Shown piece after piece: positions 31,641-39,944 of a DNA stretch of 39,944 nucleotides; positions within the stretch are counted from its first letter, which is position 1, and each line of letters opens with the position of its first letter. Below the pieces are notes generated by a model. That model did not search any database, was not told the origin of the DNA, and saw nothing but the letters and a program-made list of their open reading frames with translations. The stretch covers positions 1-39,944 of the forward strand of contig NZ_BCTR01000016.1 of NCBI RefSeq assembly GCF_002091475.1, read 5' to 3'. Source of the stretch: Sphingomonas azotifigens NBRC 15497 (GTDB taxonomy: Bacteria > Pseudomonadota > Alphaproteobacteria > Sphingomonadales > Sphingomonadaceae). The translations under genes and the position numbers were made by a program.

Positions 31641-32204
31641 ATGACCGGGCTCGACATCATCACCCTTCTGATCATCGCCGGCGCCGCGATCCTCGGCTTC
31701 CTGCGCGGCTTCACCACCGAGGTGCTGGCGTTTCTCGCCTGGATCCTCGTGGTCGTCGCGGTGAAGTTCTTCCATGCCGGCCTTACCGCGATCCTCGCGC
31801 CGATGATCGGGACCGAAGGCGGCGCGGCGGTGCTCGCCTTTGCGGTGCTGGCGGGGCTCAGCTATTTCGGCGGGCGGTTGATCGCCAACACGCTGGGCGG
31901 GCAGATGCGCAACTCGATGCTGGGGCCGATCGACCGTGCGCTCGGCGTCGGCTTCGGGGTTGCCAAGGGGCTGATCCTGGTGAGCATGGGCTTCCTCGTG
32001 CTGATGCTGGTGCTCGACACCTTCGAGGGCGGGCGCACCCACCGGCCGAAATGGATCACCAAATCGGTAACCTACCCGCTGCTCGACACCACCAGCGCGG
32101 CGATCGGCGACTTTGTCGACCGCCGTCGCAAGGGCGCGCCGGTGTTCGGCGGGGACAAGGCTGCGGACGCGCCGGACGAAAGCGCGCGGGGCGACCAGAA
32201 CTGA
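31641..32204 (+). CDS. cvpA: CvpA family membrane protein
   Basis: 187 residues with four or so membrane helices (starting MTGLDIITLLIIAGAAILGF, LRGFTTEVLAFLAWILVVVA and others) and a hydrophilic tail after TYPLLDTTSA. The LRGF and S/T-rich second helix are CvpA signatures. In enterobacteria CvpA is linked to colicin V secretion and envelope stress. Convergent with the AraC gene, 10 bases between stops. Confidence 0.92.
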   Translation: MTGLDIITLLIIAGAAILGFLRGFTTEVLAFLAWILVVVAVKFFHAGLTAILAPMIGTEGGAAVLAFAVLAGLSYFGGRLIANTLGGQMRNSMLGPIDRALGVGFGVAKGLILVSMGFLVLMLVLDTFEGGRTHRPKWITKSVTYPLLDTTSAAIGDFVDRRRKGAPVFGGDKAADAPDESARGDQN

Positions 32205-32214
32205 TCCGAAAGGC

Positions 32215-32970
32215 TCAGCCCGCCCGCCCGCGATAGCGCGCCGGTGACGTACCGAACTGCCGCCGGAAAGCGGTGCTGAACGCCGCGACGCTGTCATAGC
32301 CACAGTCCAGCGCGGCGCCGGTCACCGAGGCGCCGTCGGCCAGCAGCCCCGCCGCGTGCAGCAGGCGCGCCTTTTGCCGCCACGCCTCCAGCGTCAGTCC
32401 GGTCTCGCGCGGGAAGGCGCGTTGGAGCGTGCTGACGCTGCCGCCCGCTTCGCGCGCAAGGTCCGAGAGGCTATGTCGGTCGCCCGGCGCCTGCTGCCAG
32501 TGCAGCGCCAGCCGCCGCGCCCGCGCGTCTCGGGGCAGGGGCAGCATCCGGTCCTCGTGCGGCGCGGTGCGGAGCAGGTCGACCAGCACGGCCGCCAGCC
32601 GATCCTCTTCATCCCGCTGCCGATGCAACATGCCGACGGCGAGGATGTGCAGGATCAACGCCCGCAGCAGCGGCAGGACGGTCAGCACGGTCGGCACGCC
32701 CGGCAGCGGCGCCGAACGGTGCGCGGCGAGATAGAGGGTACGCATCGCCACCTCGCCCTGCATGCCGATTTCGTGCCTCAGGCCGGCGGGAACCCAGATC
32801 GCCCGGGTCGGCGGCACCACCCATAGCGCGGCATCGGTGCGGACGTGCAGGATGCCGGCGGTGGCGAAGACCAGCTGGCCCCAGCCATGGCGGTGCGCGG
32901 CAAGGGTGGTGCCGGGCCGGAACGTCGCCGCCAGGCTGCGGACGTCGAGCCCGTCCTCGGCGTCGCTCAA
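32215..32970 (-). CDS. AraC-family transcriptional regulator with cupin N-domain
   Basis: 251 residues. An N-terminal cupin-like sensor domain (HRHGWGQLVFATAGILHVRT and PTRAIWVPAGLRHEIGM) and a C-terminal double helix-turn-helix domain (about 150-250), with HSLSDLAREAGGSVSTLQR and ALDCGYDSVAAFSTAFRRQF. The TTG start overlaps the stop of the VOC gene as TTGA, and no ATG is near. Likely regulates its own small operon or a nearby gene; effector unknown. Confidence 0.9.
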   Translation of the reverse strand: MSDAEDGLDVRSLAATFRPGTTLAAHRHGWGQLVFATAGILHVRTDAALWVVPPTRAIWVPAGLRHEIGMQGEVAMRTLYLAAHRSAPLPGVPTVLTVLPLLRALILHILAVGMLHRQRDEEDRLAAVLVDLLRTAPHEDRMLPLPRDARARRLALHWQQAPGDRHSLSDLAREAGGSVSTLQRAFPRETGLTLEAWRQKARLLHAAGLLADGASVTGAALDCGYDSVAAFSTAFRRQFGTSPARYRGRAG

Positions 32971-33344
32971 TCGAAGAACCCCGGCACATATTGCATCGCC
33001 CCGGCGAAATTGCCTTCGCTGTCTTCGAAATAGACCAGCTCGCCGACGCCCTCGATGCGATAGGGCTGCATCAGGATGCGGCCGCCGTTCGCCTCGATCG
33101 CGGCGATGGTCGCGTGCAGGTCTTCCACCCCGAAGCTGGCCTCGTACCCGCGCATCGGCGTGCCGGGCACCAGCTCGCGGCGTTCCTGCAGCGCGCCGAT
33201 CAGCCCGCTGCCGGCGTTGTGGATCTGGTAGAAGCCGGGCGGTCCCCAGGGATCGAAGCGCCAGCCGAACACGCTTTCGTAGAAGCGCTTGGCGCGTGGC
33301 AGATCGTCGGCATTGATCGCGAAGTGGCGGAAGGTGGCAGGCAT
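32967..33344 (-). CDS. VOC (glyoxalase/bleomycin resistance) family protein
   Basis: 125 residues from the ATG at 33344, with GGGAG upstream. One VOC domain: HFAINADDLPRAKRFYESVF, then FYQIHN, YEASFGVEDLHATIAAIEANGG and LVYFEDSEGNFAGAMQYVPG. Metal ligand positions (His in the first strand and Glu in the last) are present as HFAI and YFEDSEGN. Substrate unknown. Coupled to the AraC gene downstream. Confidence 0.9.
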   Translation of the reverse strand: MPATFRHFAINADDLPRAKRFYESVFGWRFDPWGPPGFYQIHNAGSGLIGALQERRELVPGTPMRGYEASFGVEDLHATIAAIEANGGRILMQPYRIEGVGELVYFEDSEGNFAGAMQYVPGFFD

Positions 33345-33528
33345 GGCGATGCTCCCGGAGTCGATCGGTGCGTGCAGGATAGCGTGCAAGGGCGTGGCGC
33401 GCTTGCCAAGAAGTGCCGAATTTACACTGTCACGCGCCACGTTGTCGCGCCTGCACGAACGCGCAACCCATACCAAAGACGGGTATTTCGCGCTCGCAAC
33501 TGGGCAGCGGCTATCCTAGATCGGGGCC

Positions 33529-33963
33529 ATGAATGCGCCGCTCTACAATCTCGAAATCCTGCGGCTCGCCGCGGCCATCCCGCACCACGAACGGCTCGCG
33601 CATCCCGGCGGCACGTCCGAGAAGCGCTCGCCGGTCTGCGGCAGCCGCGTGACGGTGGACATTGCTGTCGACGATAGCGGCCGGGTTGCCGAGGTCGGCA
33701 TGCTGGTCCGCGCCTGTGCGCTGGGTCAGGCCTCGGCCGCGTTGCTCGGCGAGGCAGTGGTCGGCCGCACGCCTGCCGAGATCGCGGCGGCGCGTGATGC
33801 CCTGACCGACTGGCTTGCCGGCGCGCGGGAAACGCCGCCCGACTGGCCGGGCATGGACCTGTTCACCCCGGCGCTGCCCCATCGCGGGCGCCACGCCTCG
33901 ATCCGGCTGGCGTTCGAGGCGGCCGCCGAGGCCGCGGCGCAGGCGGCGGAGGCGCGCGTCTGA
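33529..33963 (+). CDS. NifU/IscU-like iron-sulfur scaffold protein, third cysteine missing
   Basis: 144 residues resembling the NifU N-terminal scaffold: MNAPLYNLEILRLAAAIP, Cys37 in SPVCGSRVTVDIAVD and Cys63 in RACALGQASAALL. IscU-type scaffolds have a third cysteine in a helix before an LAW segment; here the matching stretch reads RHASIRLAFEAA (about 121-132) and has no cysteine. It may bind a cluster weakly or have another task. The stop overlaps the antiporter start (TGATG). The 184-base gap to the VOC gene must hold its promoter, not recognised. Confidence 0.82.
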   Translation: MNAPLYNLEILRLAAAIPHHERLAHPGGTSEKRSPVCGSRVTVDIAVDDSGRVAEVGMLVRACALGQASAALLGEAVVGRTPAEIAAARDALTDWLAGARETPPDWPGMDLFTPALPHRGRHASIRLAFEAAAEAAAQAAEARV

Positions 33964-35744
33964 TGGAGCATGCTGCCGACGGTTCGCTGCTGGTCGATGC
34001 GGTGCCGATGCTCGGCTTCGCGCTGTTCTTCGTGCTGCTGTTCCGGCGGCTCGGGCTCGGTGCGACGCTGGGCTTTCTCGTCGCCGGCGCGCTGGTCGGC
34101 CCGCATGTCCTGCGGCTGGTCGGCGACGCCGAGGGCAAGATGGGGATTGCCGAACTGGGCATCGCGCTCCTGCTGTTCCTTGTCGGCCTCGAATTGAGCC
34201 CAAGCCGGCTGTGGCGGATGCGGCGCGACATTTTCGGACTTGGTCTCCTGCAGGTGACCTTGTGCGGGGTGGCGATCGCGGCGATCGTCTGGCTGGCGAC
34301 CGGCTCGACGCTGGGTGCGGCGCTGGCGCTGGGGCTGCCGATGGGGCTTTCCTCCACCGCGCAGGTGCTGCCACTGCTCCAGTCCGCCGGCCGCCTGCGC
34401 ACGCCGTTCGGCGAGCGCGCCTTCGCGATCCTGCTGTTCCAGGATCTGTCGATCGTGCCGCTGATCACCATCGTCGCGGCCCTCTCGCGCAATCCGGCCG
34501 ACCAGGGCGGGCCGCCGGGATGGCTGCTCGGGCTCTACACCGTCGGCGCGATCGTCGGGCTGGTGCTCGCCGGCCGCTTCCTGCTGCGGCCGCTGTTCCG
34601 GCTGATCGGCAATCTCGACGAGCGCGAGATGTTCGTCTTCGCCGGGCTGCTGACCGTGATCGCCAGCGCCGCGGTGATGGAGGCGCTGGGCCTGTCCGCC
34701 GCGCTCGGCGCATTCATCGCCGGCGTGATGCTCGCCGATTCGCCCTTCCGGCACGAGCTGGAGGCCGATGTCGAGCCGTTCCGCGCAATCCTGCTCGGGC
34801 TGTTCTTCGTCGCCGTGGGCATGACGCTCGACCTGCACGCGATCGCCGAGCGGCCGTTCTTCGTCGCCGGCATGGCGCTGGCGCTGATCGCCACCAAGGC
34901 GGTGCTGATCATGGGGCTGGGGCTGCTGTTCGGAATGAAGCCGCGCGGCGCCTTTGCGCTGGGCGTCCTGCTCAGCCAGGGCGGCGAGTTCGGCTTCGTG
35001 CTGTTCGCCCAGGCGCAGAAGGCGCTACTGATCGAGCCCCAGGCGGCCAGCGTGTTCAGCGCGATCGTCACGCTCTCGATGGCAACCACGCCGTTCCTGA
35101 TGATGGCCACCAGACGTCTGCGCGCCGAGCCGCCCAAGGCGGGCGCCACGCCCGACGGGCCGCGCCAGGAAGGCGCCAACGCCCTGGTCGTCGGCTATGG
35201 CCGGTTCGGGCAGACCGTCGCGCAGATGCTGATCGCGCAAGGGATCCCCGTCACCATCATCGACCGTGATGTCGAGATGATCGAGACCGCCGGCAGCTTC
35301 GGCATGAAGGTCTATTATGGCGACGGCACCCGCATCGATCTGCTCCGCCAGGCGGGGGCGGGGGAGGCCGAGCTGATCCTGTTCTGCCAGGACGGCGACG
35401 CGATGGACACCGAAGTGGTGGAAGGCGTCCACGCTGCCTTTCCGCACGCCAGCATCTTCGTGCGCGCCTATGATCGCCGCAGCGTGATGAAGCTCAAGGG
35501 TGCGCCGGTCACCGGGGTGGTGCGCGAGGTGCTGGAGAGCGCGATCGTGATGGCCCGCCGGGCGATGGACGCGGTGGGCGTCGACGGCGCCGAGATCGAC
35601 AAGACCGAGGCCGAATATCGCCGTACCGATCTCGCCCGGCTGAAGGCGCAGAAGGAAACCGGCGACATCTATGCAGGGCGCGACGGGATGTTCAGCCAGG
35701 CCGCGGCGGCCGCCGCGGCGGTGCAGGATCGCGGCGATGGCTGA
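33963..35744 (+). CDS. CPA2-family cation:proton antiporter with RCK domain (KefB/KefC-like)
   Basis: Inner-membrane K+ or Na+/H+ exchanger, 593 residues. About 11-12 membrane helices cover residues 8-385 (GFALFFVLLFRRLGLGATLG, LGIALLLFLVGLELSPSRLW, GLPMGLSSTAQVLPLL). A cytoplasmic RCK/TrkA-N domain starts near 400 (ALVVGYGRFGQTVAQMLIAQ, then DRDVEMIETAG and YGDGTRIDLL), which binds NAD(H) or similar. C-terminal Ala-rich tail. Start overlaps the NifU-like gene, so translation is coupled; a glutathione-gated Kef role is possible. Confidence 0.93.
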   Translation: MEHAADGSLLVDAVPMLGFALFFVLLFRRLGLGATLGFLVAGALVGPHVLRLVGDAEGKMGIAELGIALLLFLVGLELSPSRLWRMRRDIFGLGLLQVTLCGVAIAAIVWLATGSTLGAALALGLPMGLSSTAQVLPLLQSAGRLRTPFGERAFAILLFQDLSIVPLITIVAALSRNPADQGGPPGWLLGLYTVGAIVGLVLAGRFLLRPLFRLIGNLDEREMFVFAGLLTVIASAAVMEALGLSAALGAFIAGVMLADSPFRHELEADVEPFRAILLGLFFVAVGMTLDLHAIAERPFFVAGMALALIATKAVLIMGLGLLFGMKPRGAFALGVLLSQGGEFGFVLFAQAQKALLIEPQAASVFSAIVTLSMATTPFLMMATRRLRAEPPKAGATPDGPRQEGANALVVGYGRFGQTVAQMLIAQGIPVTIIDRDVEMIETAGSFGMKVYYGDGTRIDLLRQAGAGEAELILFCQDGDAMDTEVVEGVHAAFPHASIFVRAYDRRSVMKLKGAPVTGVVREVLESAIVMARRAMDAVGVDGAEIDKTEAEYRRTDLARLKAQKETGDIYAGRDGMFSQAAAAAAAVQDRGDG

Positions 35745-35759
35745 TCGGGGAGCGGACGC

Positions 35760-36101
35760 ATGAACTGGATCGCGGTGGTGGCGGCGCTCTCGGGCGCGAT
35801 GGCGGTGGCGGCGGGCGCTTTTGGTGCGCATGGCGCGCAGGGGCCGGCGGTCGAATGGCTCAAGACCGGCGGCCATTATCAGCTGGTGCATGCGGTGGCG
35901 GCGCTGGTCGCGCTGCAGCTCGGCGCGCGCGGCCCAGCGGGGCTGTTCGCCTGCGGCGGGCTGGTGTTCGCCGGCACGCTCTACCTGATGGCGCTGGGCC
36001 TGCCGCGCTGGTTGGGCGCGGTGACCCCGATCGGCGGGGCGGCGATGATCCTCGGCTGGCTGTGGCTGGCCTGGGTACTCGCCTCGAAGGCTGCGCGATG
36101 A
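35760..36101 (+). CDS. DUF423 membrane protein
   Basis: 113 residues with four predicted helices; MNWIAVVAALSGAMAVAAGA, FGAHG and HYQLVHAVAALVALQL are the DUF423 signature. GGGGAGCGG precedes the start. The stop overlaps the next gene (ATGA). Function unknown. Confidence 0.9.
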   Translation: MNWIAVVAALSGAMAVAAGAFGAHGAQGPAVEWLKTGGHYQLVHAVAALVALQLGARGPAGLFACGGLVFAGTLYLMALGLPRWLGAVTPIGGAAMILGWLWLAWVLASKAAR

Positions 36102-36457
36102 GCGAGGCGCAGGCACCCTGGGATCCGGCGCAGGTCCGGCTTTGGCTCGAGCGCCGGATCAAGGCCGCGCGCTCGGACCAGGACGTCGCGGATCGCTACG
36201 GCCGCGACCGCGAGGACGACTATGACAAGGCCGCCGCCGAGGAATGGGTGTGCGAGCAGTTCCGCCACAGCGATGCGGTCGACGACCAGGCGCGGTTCGC
36301 CGAGGCGGTGAAGGACCTGCTGGCAAAGGACGATTTCTACCGCGCCGGGGTGCGCAGCGAGCAGCGGTTCGAGCGCGAGGTGAAGGCCTATCTGCGCAAA
36401 CTCGCCAAGATGGCGAAGACCAATAGCGGGTTCGGGAAGACGCTGCGGTACCAGTGA
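36098..36457 (+). CDS. Small acidic/basic hypothetical protein
   Basis: 119 residues, MSEAQAPWDPAQVRLWLERR, rich in Asp, Glu, Arg and Lys, probably helical (YDKAAAEEWVCEQFRHSD, EVKAYLRKLAKMAKT). No family recognised. Overlap with the DUF423 gene (ATGA) and the ordered gene start support it being real. Confidence 0.75.
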   Translation: MSEAQAPWDPAQVRLWLERRIKAARSDQDVADRYGRDREDDYDKAAAEEWVCEQFRHSDAVDDQARFAEAVKDLLAKDDFYRAGVRSEQRFEREVKAYLRKLAKMAKTNSGFGKTLRYQ

Positions 36458-36467
36458 TGGGCAACGC

Positions 36468-36683
36468 TTAGCCCCTCCCCTTCAGGGCAGGGCTATCGCA
36501 TTTGGCAAATTTGCTCCGTCATCCCGGCGAAAGCCGGGATCCATTGCCCTCGACGCGGGGGGAAAGAACCGCCATTTCAGCGCGAATGGATCCCGGCTTC
36601 CGCCGGGATGACGATTGTTTTGGACGTGCCGTCGTCGCGAGGTTCCAAATGCGATTGCCCTCCCCTTCAGGGGAGGGGTTGGG
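36468..36683. repeat. 216-bp doubly nested inverted repeat, copy 2 (MITE-like)
   Basis: Outer arms 36472-36505 and 36645-36678 match in 30 of 34 positions; inner arms are at 36517-36545 and 36585-36613. A further CCCC/GGGG hairpin ending GGGGCTTAG lies at about 36727-36766, after a spacer unlike that of copy 1. The gap 36458-36772 holds nothing else. Confidence 0.92.
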
Positions 36684-36772
36684 ATGGGGACTGAACTGGG
36701 AGCGACTCCTGTGCTTGTCAGTCATGCCCCACCCCCAACCCCTCCCCTGAAGGGGAGGGGCTTAGATTTGAG

Positions 36773-36916
36773 TCACTTCCCCGCTCGCCGGCACCGCTCC
36801 GAACAATAGACGACGCTCTCCCAGTTCCGCTCCCACTTCTTCCGCCAGGCAAACGGTCGCTGGCAGACCGGGCAGGTCTTGGTCGGCAGGTCCCGCTTGG
36901 CGACGCCGCGCGGCAT
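36773..36916 (-). CDS. DUF2256 zinc-ribbon-like small protein
   Basis: 47 residues, [20 protein letters not shown], then the WRKKWERNW segment and YCSERCRR. The four cysteines in CPVC and CSERC form a probable zinc site. Typical length for the family. Just downstream of the M1 peptidase gene on the same strand. Confidence 0.9.
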   Translation of the reverse strand: MPRGVAKRDLPTKTCPVCQRPFAWRKKWERNWESVVYCSERCRRAGK

Positions 36917-36920
36917 GGGA

Positions 36921-38798
36921 TCAGTATGCGCCGACGATCTTCGCCACGCCCGCCGCAACAGTGGGGTGGTAGCTCGCCTTCGAGGCCTGGTAGAAGCGTC
37001 GCGCGATCGGCGTGCCCCAGTCGCCCTGCGCCATCAGGTCCTTGTAGATCGGGTAGATCAACAGCCCGCGACCGACGCTGCCGACCAGCTTCTCGATGCT
37101 CGGCACCGCCGGATCATAGCGGTTGGCGATTGCCAGCTCGCCCCAGGCCGAGCGCACATAGGCGTTGTTCGACGCCGACAGCCCCAGCGTCTCGTCGAGT
37201 TCCTTGAGCCGCGCCGGGGTCTGCTGGCGGTTCAGGCCGTTCAGGAAGCGCAGCCATTGCTGCGTCGCCCAGCCCTGCGGATGGACCGCCGATACCGGCC
37301 CGCCGGCATTCACCGCCGCCAGCGCGGCATCGACCGCCTTCAGCGTCGCCGATTGCACATGCACCGCATTGTTCGGCAGCCCGGCGGCATAGGCCCATCG
37401 GTCGAGCTGGAGATTGGCCTCCAGCGCGGCATCGCCCTTGATCAGGTTTGCGCGCAGGTCCGACAGGAAGCCCGCCGTGGTCTGCGGCTGGAAGGCGTGG
37501 CGGTCGAAATAGCCGCGCAGATACACGTCCCAGCGCGCCCGACCGACGATCCGCTCGATCGTGCGCAGGAAGGTCGAGCCCTTGAAGTAGTCGAGCTGGC
37601 CGAAGGTCGCGCCCGGATCACCGTGCAGCCGCGTCGTCGGCACCTCCATGCCGCCGGCATCGGCAATGTCCTTCTGCAGCCCGTCCCATTCGAGATCGGC
37701 ATCGGTCGCGGCGCGCTCCTTGCCGTAGACCGCCTCCATGATGCGGTTCTCGAAATAGGTGGTGAACCCCTCGTTGAGCCACGAGTCCGACCAGGTAGCG
37801 TTGGTGACGAGATTGCCCGACCAGCTATGCGCCAGCTCGTGCGCGACCACGTCGACGTTCGACTTGTCGCCGGTGAGGATCGTCGGCGTCAGGAAGGTGA
37901 GGGTGGGGTTCTCCATCCCGCCATAGGGGAAGCTCGGCGGCAGGACGAGCATGTCGTAACGGCCCCAGCGATAGGGGCCGTAGAGCGCCTGCGCCGCGTC
38001 GATCATCTTCTCGACATCGGCGACTTCCTTCGCCGCGGCGGCCAGCATGCTCGGCTCGGTCCACACGCCGGCGCGCGGGCCGACGGGCTGGAAGGCGAGG
38101 TCGCCCACCGCGAAGGCGATCAGATAGGGCGGCACCGGCTTGTCCATGCGGAAGCGGAAGTGGTGCCAGCCCTTGCCGGCGGGCACGCCCTTGGCGCCGT
38201 CGATCCGCGTGGCGCTGGCGACGGCGACCAGATCGGCGGGCACGGTGAGCGTCGCCGACCAGGTCTGGCGGATGCCGGGGCTGTCCTGCGTGGGAATCCA
38301 GCTGCGGTTGTTGATCGGCTGGCCCTGGCTGAACAGATAGGGCTTCTTCTTGCCGGCGGTGAGCGCGGGCGCCAGCCATTGCAGCGCCGAGGCACCGGGC
38401 ACGGTCGCATAGTGGACCACGATCCTGCGCGCACCGCGCAGCTGCACGGTCAGCGGCGCGCCGAGATCGGGCTTGGTCGCGCCCACCGCGAAGGGCAGCG
38501 GCTTGCCCGCGGCGTCGGTCACCTTCGCGATCACCAGCCCGTCGTCGTCGAGCACGATCTCGGTCGTGCCCGGGGCCGCGAGGATGTCGAGCGTCGCGGT
38601 GCCGCGCAGCGTCTTGGTCGTGAAGTCGGCGCGCAGGTCGAGCGCGACATGGGTGACGCGGGCGACCTCCGGCCGGGCATAGGTCCACATATCCTTCGCC
38701 TCGGGCGTGGTGAGGATCGGCGCCGGGGCGGGCTGCTGGGCGAGGGCGGGGGTGGCGAGCATGGTCGAAGCGGCAAGGGCCAGGGCTAGGATGCGCAT
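36921..38798 (-). CDS. M1 family metallo-aminopeptidase (LTA4H-like), exported
   Basis: 625 residues with a signal peptide ([20 protein letters not shown]). Zinc site His320, Glu321, His324 in [10 protein letters not shown] and Glu343 in [25 protein letters not shown] binds the peptide N-terminus and is typical of the leukotriene A4 hydrolase/aminopeptidase B branch. A C-terminal helical ARM-type domain (about 500-625) follows. Removes N-terminal residues from peptides in the periplasm. Family length is matched. Confidence 0.95.
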   Translation of the reverse strand: MRILALALAASTMLATPALAQQPAPAPILTTPEAKDMWTYARPEVARVTHVALDLRADFTTKTLRGTATLDILAAPGTTEIVLDDDGLVIAKVTDAAGKPLPFAVGATKPDLGAPLTVQLRGARRIVVHYATVPGASALQWLAPALTAGKKKPYLFSQGQPINNRSWIPTQDSPGIRQTWSATLTVPADLVAVASATRIDGAKGVPAGKGWHHFRFRMDKPVPPYLIAFAVGDLAFQPVGPRAGVWTEPSMLAAAAKEVADVEKMIDAAQALYGPYRWGRYDMLVLPPSFPYGGMENPTLTFLTPTILTGDKSNVDVVAHELAHSWSGNLVTNATWSDSWLNEGFTTYFENRIMEAVYGKERAATDADLEWDGLQKDIADAGGMEVPTTRLHGDPGATFGQLDYFKGSTFLRTIERIVGRARWDVYLRGYFDRHAFQPQTTAGFLSDLRANLIKGDAALEANLQLDRWAYAAGLPNNAVHVQSATLKAVDAALAAVNAGGPVSAVHPQGWATQQWLRFLNGLNRQQTPARLKELDETLGLSASNNAYVRSAWGELAIANRYDPAVPSIEKLVGSVGRGLLIYPIYKDLMAQGDWGTPIARRFYQASKASYHPTVAAGVAKIVGAY

Positions 38799-38928
38799 GG
38801 CACGGGGCTAGGCCCTGACGCGCCGGGGAGCAAGGCACTTGCCCTGGATCAAGCACTTCTCGCGGCGACGTGGCGGAGCCTCTTCGCTCTCCGGCACGTT
38901 GGTGGAGGTCTTATAAAATGAGGTGCGC

Positions 38929-39903
38929 ATGGAATGTCTGGTGATGGATCGGCCCGCGAGTGCTGCGGCGGACGATCGGCAGGCAGCCGCGCTACACGCT
39001 TTGATCGGCTTCCTGAAGGAGCGGCGCTACTGCTTCGTCACCCCCACGCCCGCCTCGCACGCCCGTGTGCTGGCCCGGGGCGATCGGCAGCACGCTGGCG
39101 ATCTGCGGGACATTTTCGGCTGGAGCCTGCCCTTCGCGCCGCCGCTGCTCGATGCGGGGCTGCGGGACATGCTCGATTCCGCCGGGCTGCTTGAACAGCG
39201 TGGCGCCAGACTGCGCAGCACGGTCCGCGTCTCGACGCTGGGGCCGGACCTGCTGGTGCATTCCGCCTACCCCACCGACGACCGGCACGCGGTGTTCTTC
39301 GGCCCCGACAGCTACCGCTTCGCGCGCTTCATCGCCGAGGAATTGCGGCGCTGCCCGCAGCGGGAAGGGGCGCGGCTGGTCGATATCGGCACCGGGGCCG
39401 GCGCCGGTGCGATCGCGGCGGCGCATTGCTGCCCGGCGGTCGAGATCGTCCTGACCGACATCAATCCGGAGGCGTTGCGGCTGGCAACGGTGAACGCGGC
39501 GGCGGCGGGCGTCGATGCGCGTTGCGTGCTGGGCGAGGGCGTGTCGGGCATCGCCGGCGCACTCGACCTGGTGCTCGCCAATCCGCCCTACATCATCGAT
39601 CCCGCCGGCCGTGCCTATCGCGATGGCGGTGACCTGCACGGCGCCGGCGTGGCGCTCGCGATGGCGCGTGACGCCGTGCCGCGGCTGGCGGCAGGCGGGC
39701 GCTTCCTGCTCTACACCGGCAGCGCCATCGTCCGCGGCGGCGATGCGCTGCGCTACCGGCTGCGCGACCTCGCCGCCGCCGAAGGCTGCCGGCTGCGCTA
39801 CGAGGAGATCGATCCCGACGTGTTCGGCGAGGAACTAGAGACGCCGGCCTATGCCGATGTCGAGCGGATCGCGCTGGTGACCGCGGTGATCGAGCGGGCG
39901 TAG
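38929..39903 (+). CDS. PrmC-like class I SAM-dependent methyltransferase
   Basis: 324 residues from the ATG at 38929 (a GTG at 38923 and an ATG at 38944 are alternatives). The N-terminal part (to about 125) is unrecognised. The methyltransferase domain has VDIGTGAGAGAIAAAH (motif I), VLTDINPEALRLATVNA (motif II) and LVLANPPYI, the NPPY motif of N-methyltransferases for glutamine, adenine or guanine. YRDGGDLHGAGVALAM matches the RlmG/PrmC-like ending. Not linked to prfA, so it is not an obvious PrmC. TATAAA at 38912-38917 is close to the start, so the leader may be very short. Confidence 0.85.
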   Translation: MECLVMDRPASAAADDRQAAALHALIGFLKERRYCFVTPTPASHARVLARGDRQHAGDLRDIFGWSLPFAPPLLDAGLRDMLDSAGLLEQRGARLRSTVRVSTLGPDLLVHSAYPTDDRHAVFFGPDSYRFARFIAEELRRCPQREGARLVDIGTGAGAGAIAAAHCCPAVEIVLTDINPEALRLATVNAAAAGVDARCVLGEGVSGIAGALDLVLANPPYIIDPAGRAYRDGGDLHGAGVALAMARDAVPRLAAGGRFLLYTGSAIVRGGDALRYRLRDLAAAEGCRLRYEEIDPDVFGEELETPAYADVERIALVTAVIERA

Positions 39904-39909
39904 TCCAAG

Positions 39910-39944
39910 TCCTCCCCGGAACGGGGAGGGGGACCGCGCGGCGT
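39910..39944. repeat. Stem-loop repeat of the 22.6-kb family, cut by window edge
   Basis: TCCTCCCCGGAACGGGGAGG followed by GGGACCGCGCG matches the left end of the element at 22600-22768. The hairpin could end the methyltransferase transcript. Confidence 0.65.

Overview
High-GC alphaproteobacterial chromosome, most likely a sphingomonad (Sphingomonas or close relative). The basis is codon and base composition, a PEPxxWA-type CTERM sorting protein, the EIIA-HPr-EI / EIICB type of GlcNAc phosphotransferase system, a perfect CtrA-type box, and many GC-rich palindromic intergenic repeats. No rRNA, tRNA, CRISPR array, transposase or phage gene was seen.

Left part (1-18.6 kb): a glycan-use locus. 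Three overlapping minus-strand genes encode a GH20 beta-hexosaminidase, a GH2 beta-mannosidase and a GH3 enzyme with a beta-xylosidase-type active site, the last running off the window at base 1. They diverge from a GntR/UTRA regulator that is followed by a Tat-type GH2 beta-galactosidase. Beyond a small secreted protein is a tightly overlapping minus-strand GlcNAc operon: NagB-II-type SIS deaminase, NagA deacetylase, an EIIA-HPr-EI fusion, and an EIICB permease with a second, cysteine-less EIIB-like domain. A possible operator motif is shared by the regulator promoter and the GlcNAc operon promoter. Together the genes suggest trimming of GlcNAc-, Man-, Gal- and perhaps Xyl-containing glycans (complex N-glycans are the best fit), GlcNAc import with phosphorylation, deacetylation and deamination to fructose-6-phosphate.

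Middle part (17.9-25.3 kb): cutC, a DUF429-like protein, a YjbR/MmcQ protein and rarA form one minus-strand run. A UbiH/UbiM-type flavin hydroxylase diverges from rarA. A PadR regulator with a His-rich N-terminus and a DUF2218 protein follow, then a GT4 glycosyltransferase and a DUF2945 protein.

Right part (25.6-39.9 kb): an S10 carboxypeptidase, a GNAT acetyltransferase, a CAP-domain secreted protein behind a CtrA-type box, an L,D-transpeptidase coupled to a PEP-CTERM protein, radA, cvpA, an AraC regulator coupled to a VOC protein, a NifU-like scaffold coupled to a CPA2/RCK antiporter, DUF423, a small hypothetical, DUF2256, an M1 aminopeptidase and a PrmC-like methyltransferase.

Intergenic repeats are prominent. 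A 216-bp doubly nested inverted repeat occurs twice, 11.1 kb apart, with a 152-bp identical core, and a decayed relative lies near 10.7 kb. Short paired palindromes of the inner type sit inside the GH20-GH2 junction and between rarA and the flavin hydroxylase. A second stem-loop family lies at 22.6 kb and at the right edge.
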